From Eubacterium sp. (GTDB lineage: Bacteria > Bacillota_A > Clostridia > Lachnospirales > Lachnospiraceae): a stretch of 23,985 nt of DNA. Under the pieces are notes generated by a model. That model was not told where the DNA came from. It was given only the letters and a program-made list of their open reading frames with translations, and made no database searches. Positions 23,180 through 23,985 of the stretch are shown here, piece by piece. Positions within the stretch are counted from its first letter, which is position 1. Each line of letters opens with the position of its first letter. The position numbers were made by a program, and so were the translations under genes. The stretch lies in contig JAMPGN010000038.1 in assembly GCA_023663915.1 (NCBI GenBank), forward strand, positions 1 through 23,985, written 5' to 3'.

Positions 23180-23782
23180 TCAACGCGCTTTGAAATTATC
23201 ACAGATAAACCGCGTCTCCTCCATCGGGAAAATACGGATCATAATGCCCTTTAACAGCTTTTCCGCATCAAAGCGGGACAGGATAATAACCATCTCATTT
23301 CCCTCGAAAGGAAGATAATCGATTGAATCCACATCCTCCTTGGCATTCACTAAGGTCGCCTTGGGCGGATTAATATCAACTGTCTTGTCGATCATCTGTG
23401 TGAGGGCAATCGCCGAAGCGCCCATCATCTGGTTCATCACTTCGGATACACAGGAAAGGTGCATCTCGTTGAGTTCACCAGGCGCGGCGACACCCGCTCC
23501 TCCCATCATCAGATCCATGATGATCTTGACGTCGTTCTCCTTAAACATCAGGAGGTTGTTGCCGTGGAAATCATCTTTGTAGTCGATCTGGACCGTCACG
23601 CTCCCCATACCGAAAGCCATCAGGATATTTTTGATATCTGCGCTGTTTACTACTTTTACGGAAGGCGGACTGACCTTAACTGTCTTTCCGGTCAAAGCAT
23701 TCAGAGACGTCGCAGAGTGTGACATACAAATCTGCGCTGCCTCTGCCATCTTATCCTGATCCAATGGTGTGAGCTGTCCCAT
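23180..23782 (-). CDS. FliY/CheC-type CheY-P phosphatase domain protein without a FliN domain
   Basis: 200 residues. The sequence matches the CheC-like part of FliY, which removes phosphate from CheY-P during chemotaxis. Family proteins carry two E-x2-N active sites in a pseudo-symmetric fold. The second is intact (E114-V-M-N117 in HLSCVSEVMNQMMG, followed by DINPP). The first reads E14-A-A-Q17, so its asparagine is replaced by glutamine and it may be weak or dead. Bacillus FliY is about twice as long and ends in a FliN/SpoA domain of the flagellar switch; here the protein stops soon after the CheC part. It could be a stand-alone phosphatase. No flagellar or chemotaxis neighbour is visible. 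The start has only a distant AAGGATG upstream, so an internal start is possible. Confidence 0.8.
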   Translation of the reverse strand: MGQLTPLDQDKMAEAAQICMSHSATSLNALTGKTVKVSPPSVKVVNSADIKNILMAFGMGSVTVQIDYKDDFHGNNLLMFKENDVKIIMDLMMGGAGVAAPGELNEMHLSCVSEVMNQMMGASAIALTQMIDKTVDINPPKATLVNAKEDVDSIDYLPFEGNEMVIILSRFDAEKLLKGIMIRIFPMEETRFICDNFKAR

Positions 23783-23841
23783 GTTCCCGTTTCATCCTTC
23801 TCCAAAGTAGTTGCATCTGTCAATGCTGGTCTCTCTACATT

Positions 23842-23871
23842 ACTATACCGCACTTTTGCCACTTTGTGCAA
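23842..23871 (-). promoter_or_regulatory. Probable promoter of the FliY/CheC-type gene
   Basis: On the minus strand, TTGCAC (23866-23871) and TATAGT (23842-23847) are separated by 18 bases, about 60 nt upstream of the start codon. It is a vegetative-type promoter, not a flagellar sigma-28 one. The rest of the right-hand edge (23872-23985) holds no gene that I can support. Confidence 0.55.
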
Positions 23872-23985
23872 CCTTATCTTTGAAAAATTCGAGAAAAAAT
23901 ACAGGGGAAAAGTTACTATTTTTTATTCCGCCTCCTGAGTTTTACACCTGAATATCTGATATATGACCGGTAACCCTTGTGGTTA

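Noticed and set aside
23971..23985. Small hairpin TAACC-cttgt-GGTTA at the right edge
   Set aside because: Only 5 bp and cut by the window end; could be chance or part of a terminator outside the window.
1..23985. Search for CRISPR arrays, insertion sequences, integrases and phage genes
   Set aside because: No regularly spaced repeats, transposase, recombinase or phage protein was seen in any frame.

Overview
The window looks like a chromosome segment from a gut-dwelling member of the Lachnospiraceae (Clostridia). Evidence: a Gram-positive gene set (YhaM-type exoribonuclease, RlmCD-type methyltransferase, CarD-like regulator, a FliY/CheC-type CheY-P phosphatase, ComFB), strong GGAGG-type ribosome binding sites, a bile salt hydrolase and a tRNA-Lys gene without encoded CCA. 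No genus is assigned. Almost every gene lies on the minus strand; only tRNA-Lys and the ComFB gene are on plus.

Region 1 (about 1-8700) is a visibly more AT-rich defence/accessory block. Read along the minus strand it starts with a higBA-like toxin-antitoxin pair whose antitoxin carries an ImmA/IrrE metallopeptidase domain, with a promoter and a perfect inverted-repeat operator. An unrecognised 137-residue protein follows, then a type I restriction-modification operon in the order hsdR-hsdM-hsdS. A GNAT acetyltransferase gene follows hsdS after 10 nt. A second GNAT reading frame, interrupted by an in-frame TAA, overlaps the end of the first and runs off the left edge.

Region 2 (8704-18900) is more GC-rich core genome. 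One likely transcription unit is htrA-like, yhaM and rlmCD; the HtrA-like protein has lost all three catalytic residues of the protease. Upstream of it is a bile salt hydrolase, and upstream of that a pair made of a large TPR/acidic-linker/degenerate AAA protein and the glycogen branching enzyme GlgB.

Region 3 (18860-23985) holds rsmA and tatD, tRNA-Lys, an ArsP_2/manganese-type permease, a ComFB-domain protein convergent with a CarD-family regulator, and a FliY/CheC-type phosphatase without a FliN domain.

The intergenic spaces of regions 2 and 3 carry related small hairpins: a 28-nt hairpin repeat found twice, a 19-nt hairpin found twice, and two larger nested palindromic elements. They look like a dispersed structured repeat family. 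The most interesting observations are the GNAT genes coupled to the restriction operon, the inactive HtrA, the TPR/degenerate AAA protein and these hairpin repeats. I did not find a CRISPR array, an insertion sequence, a prophage or a clearly new multi-gene system.
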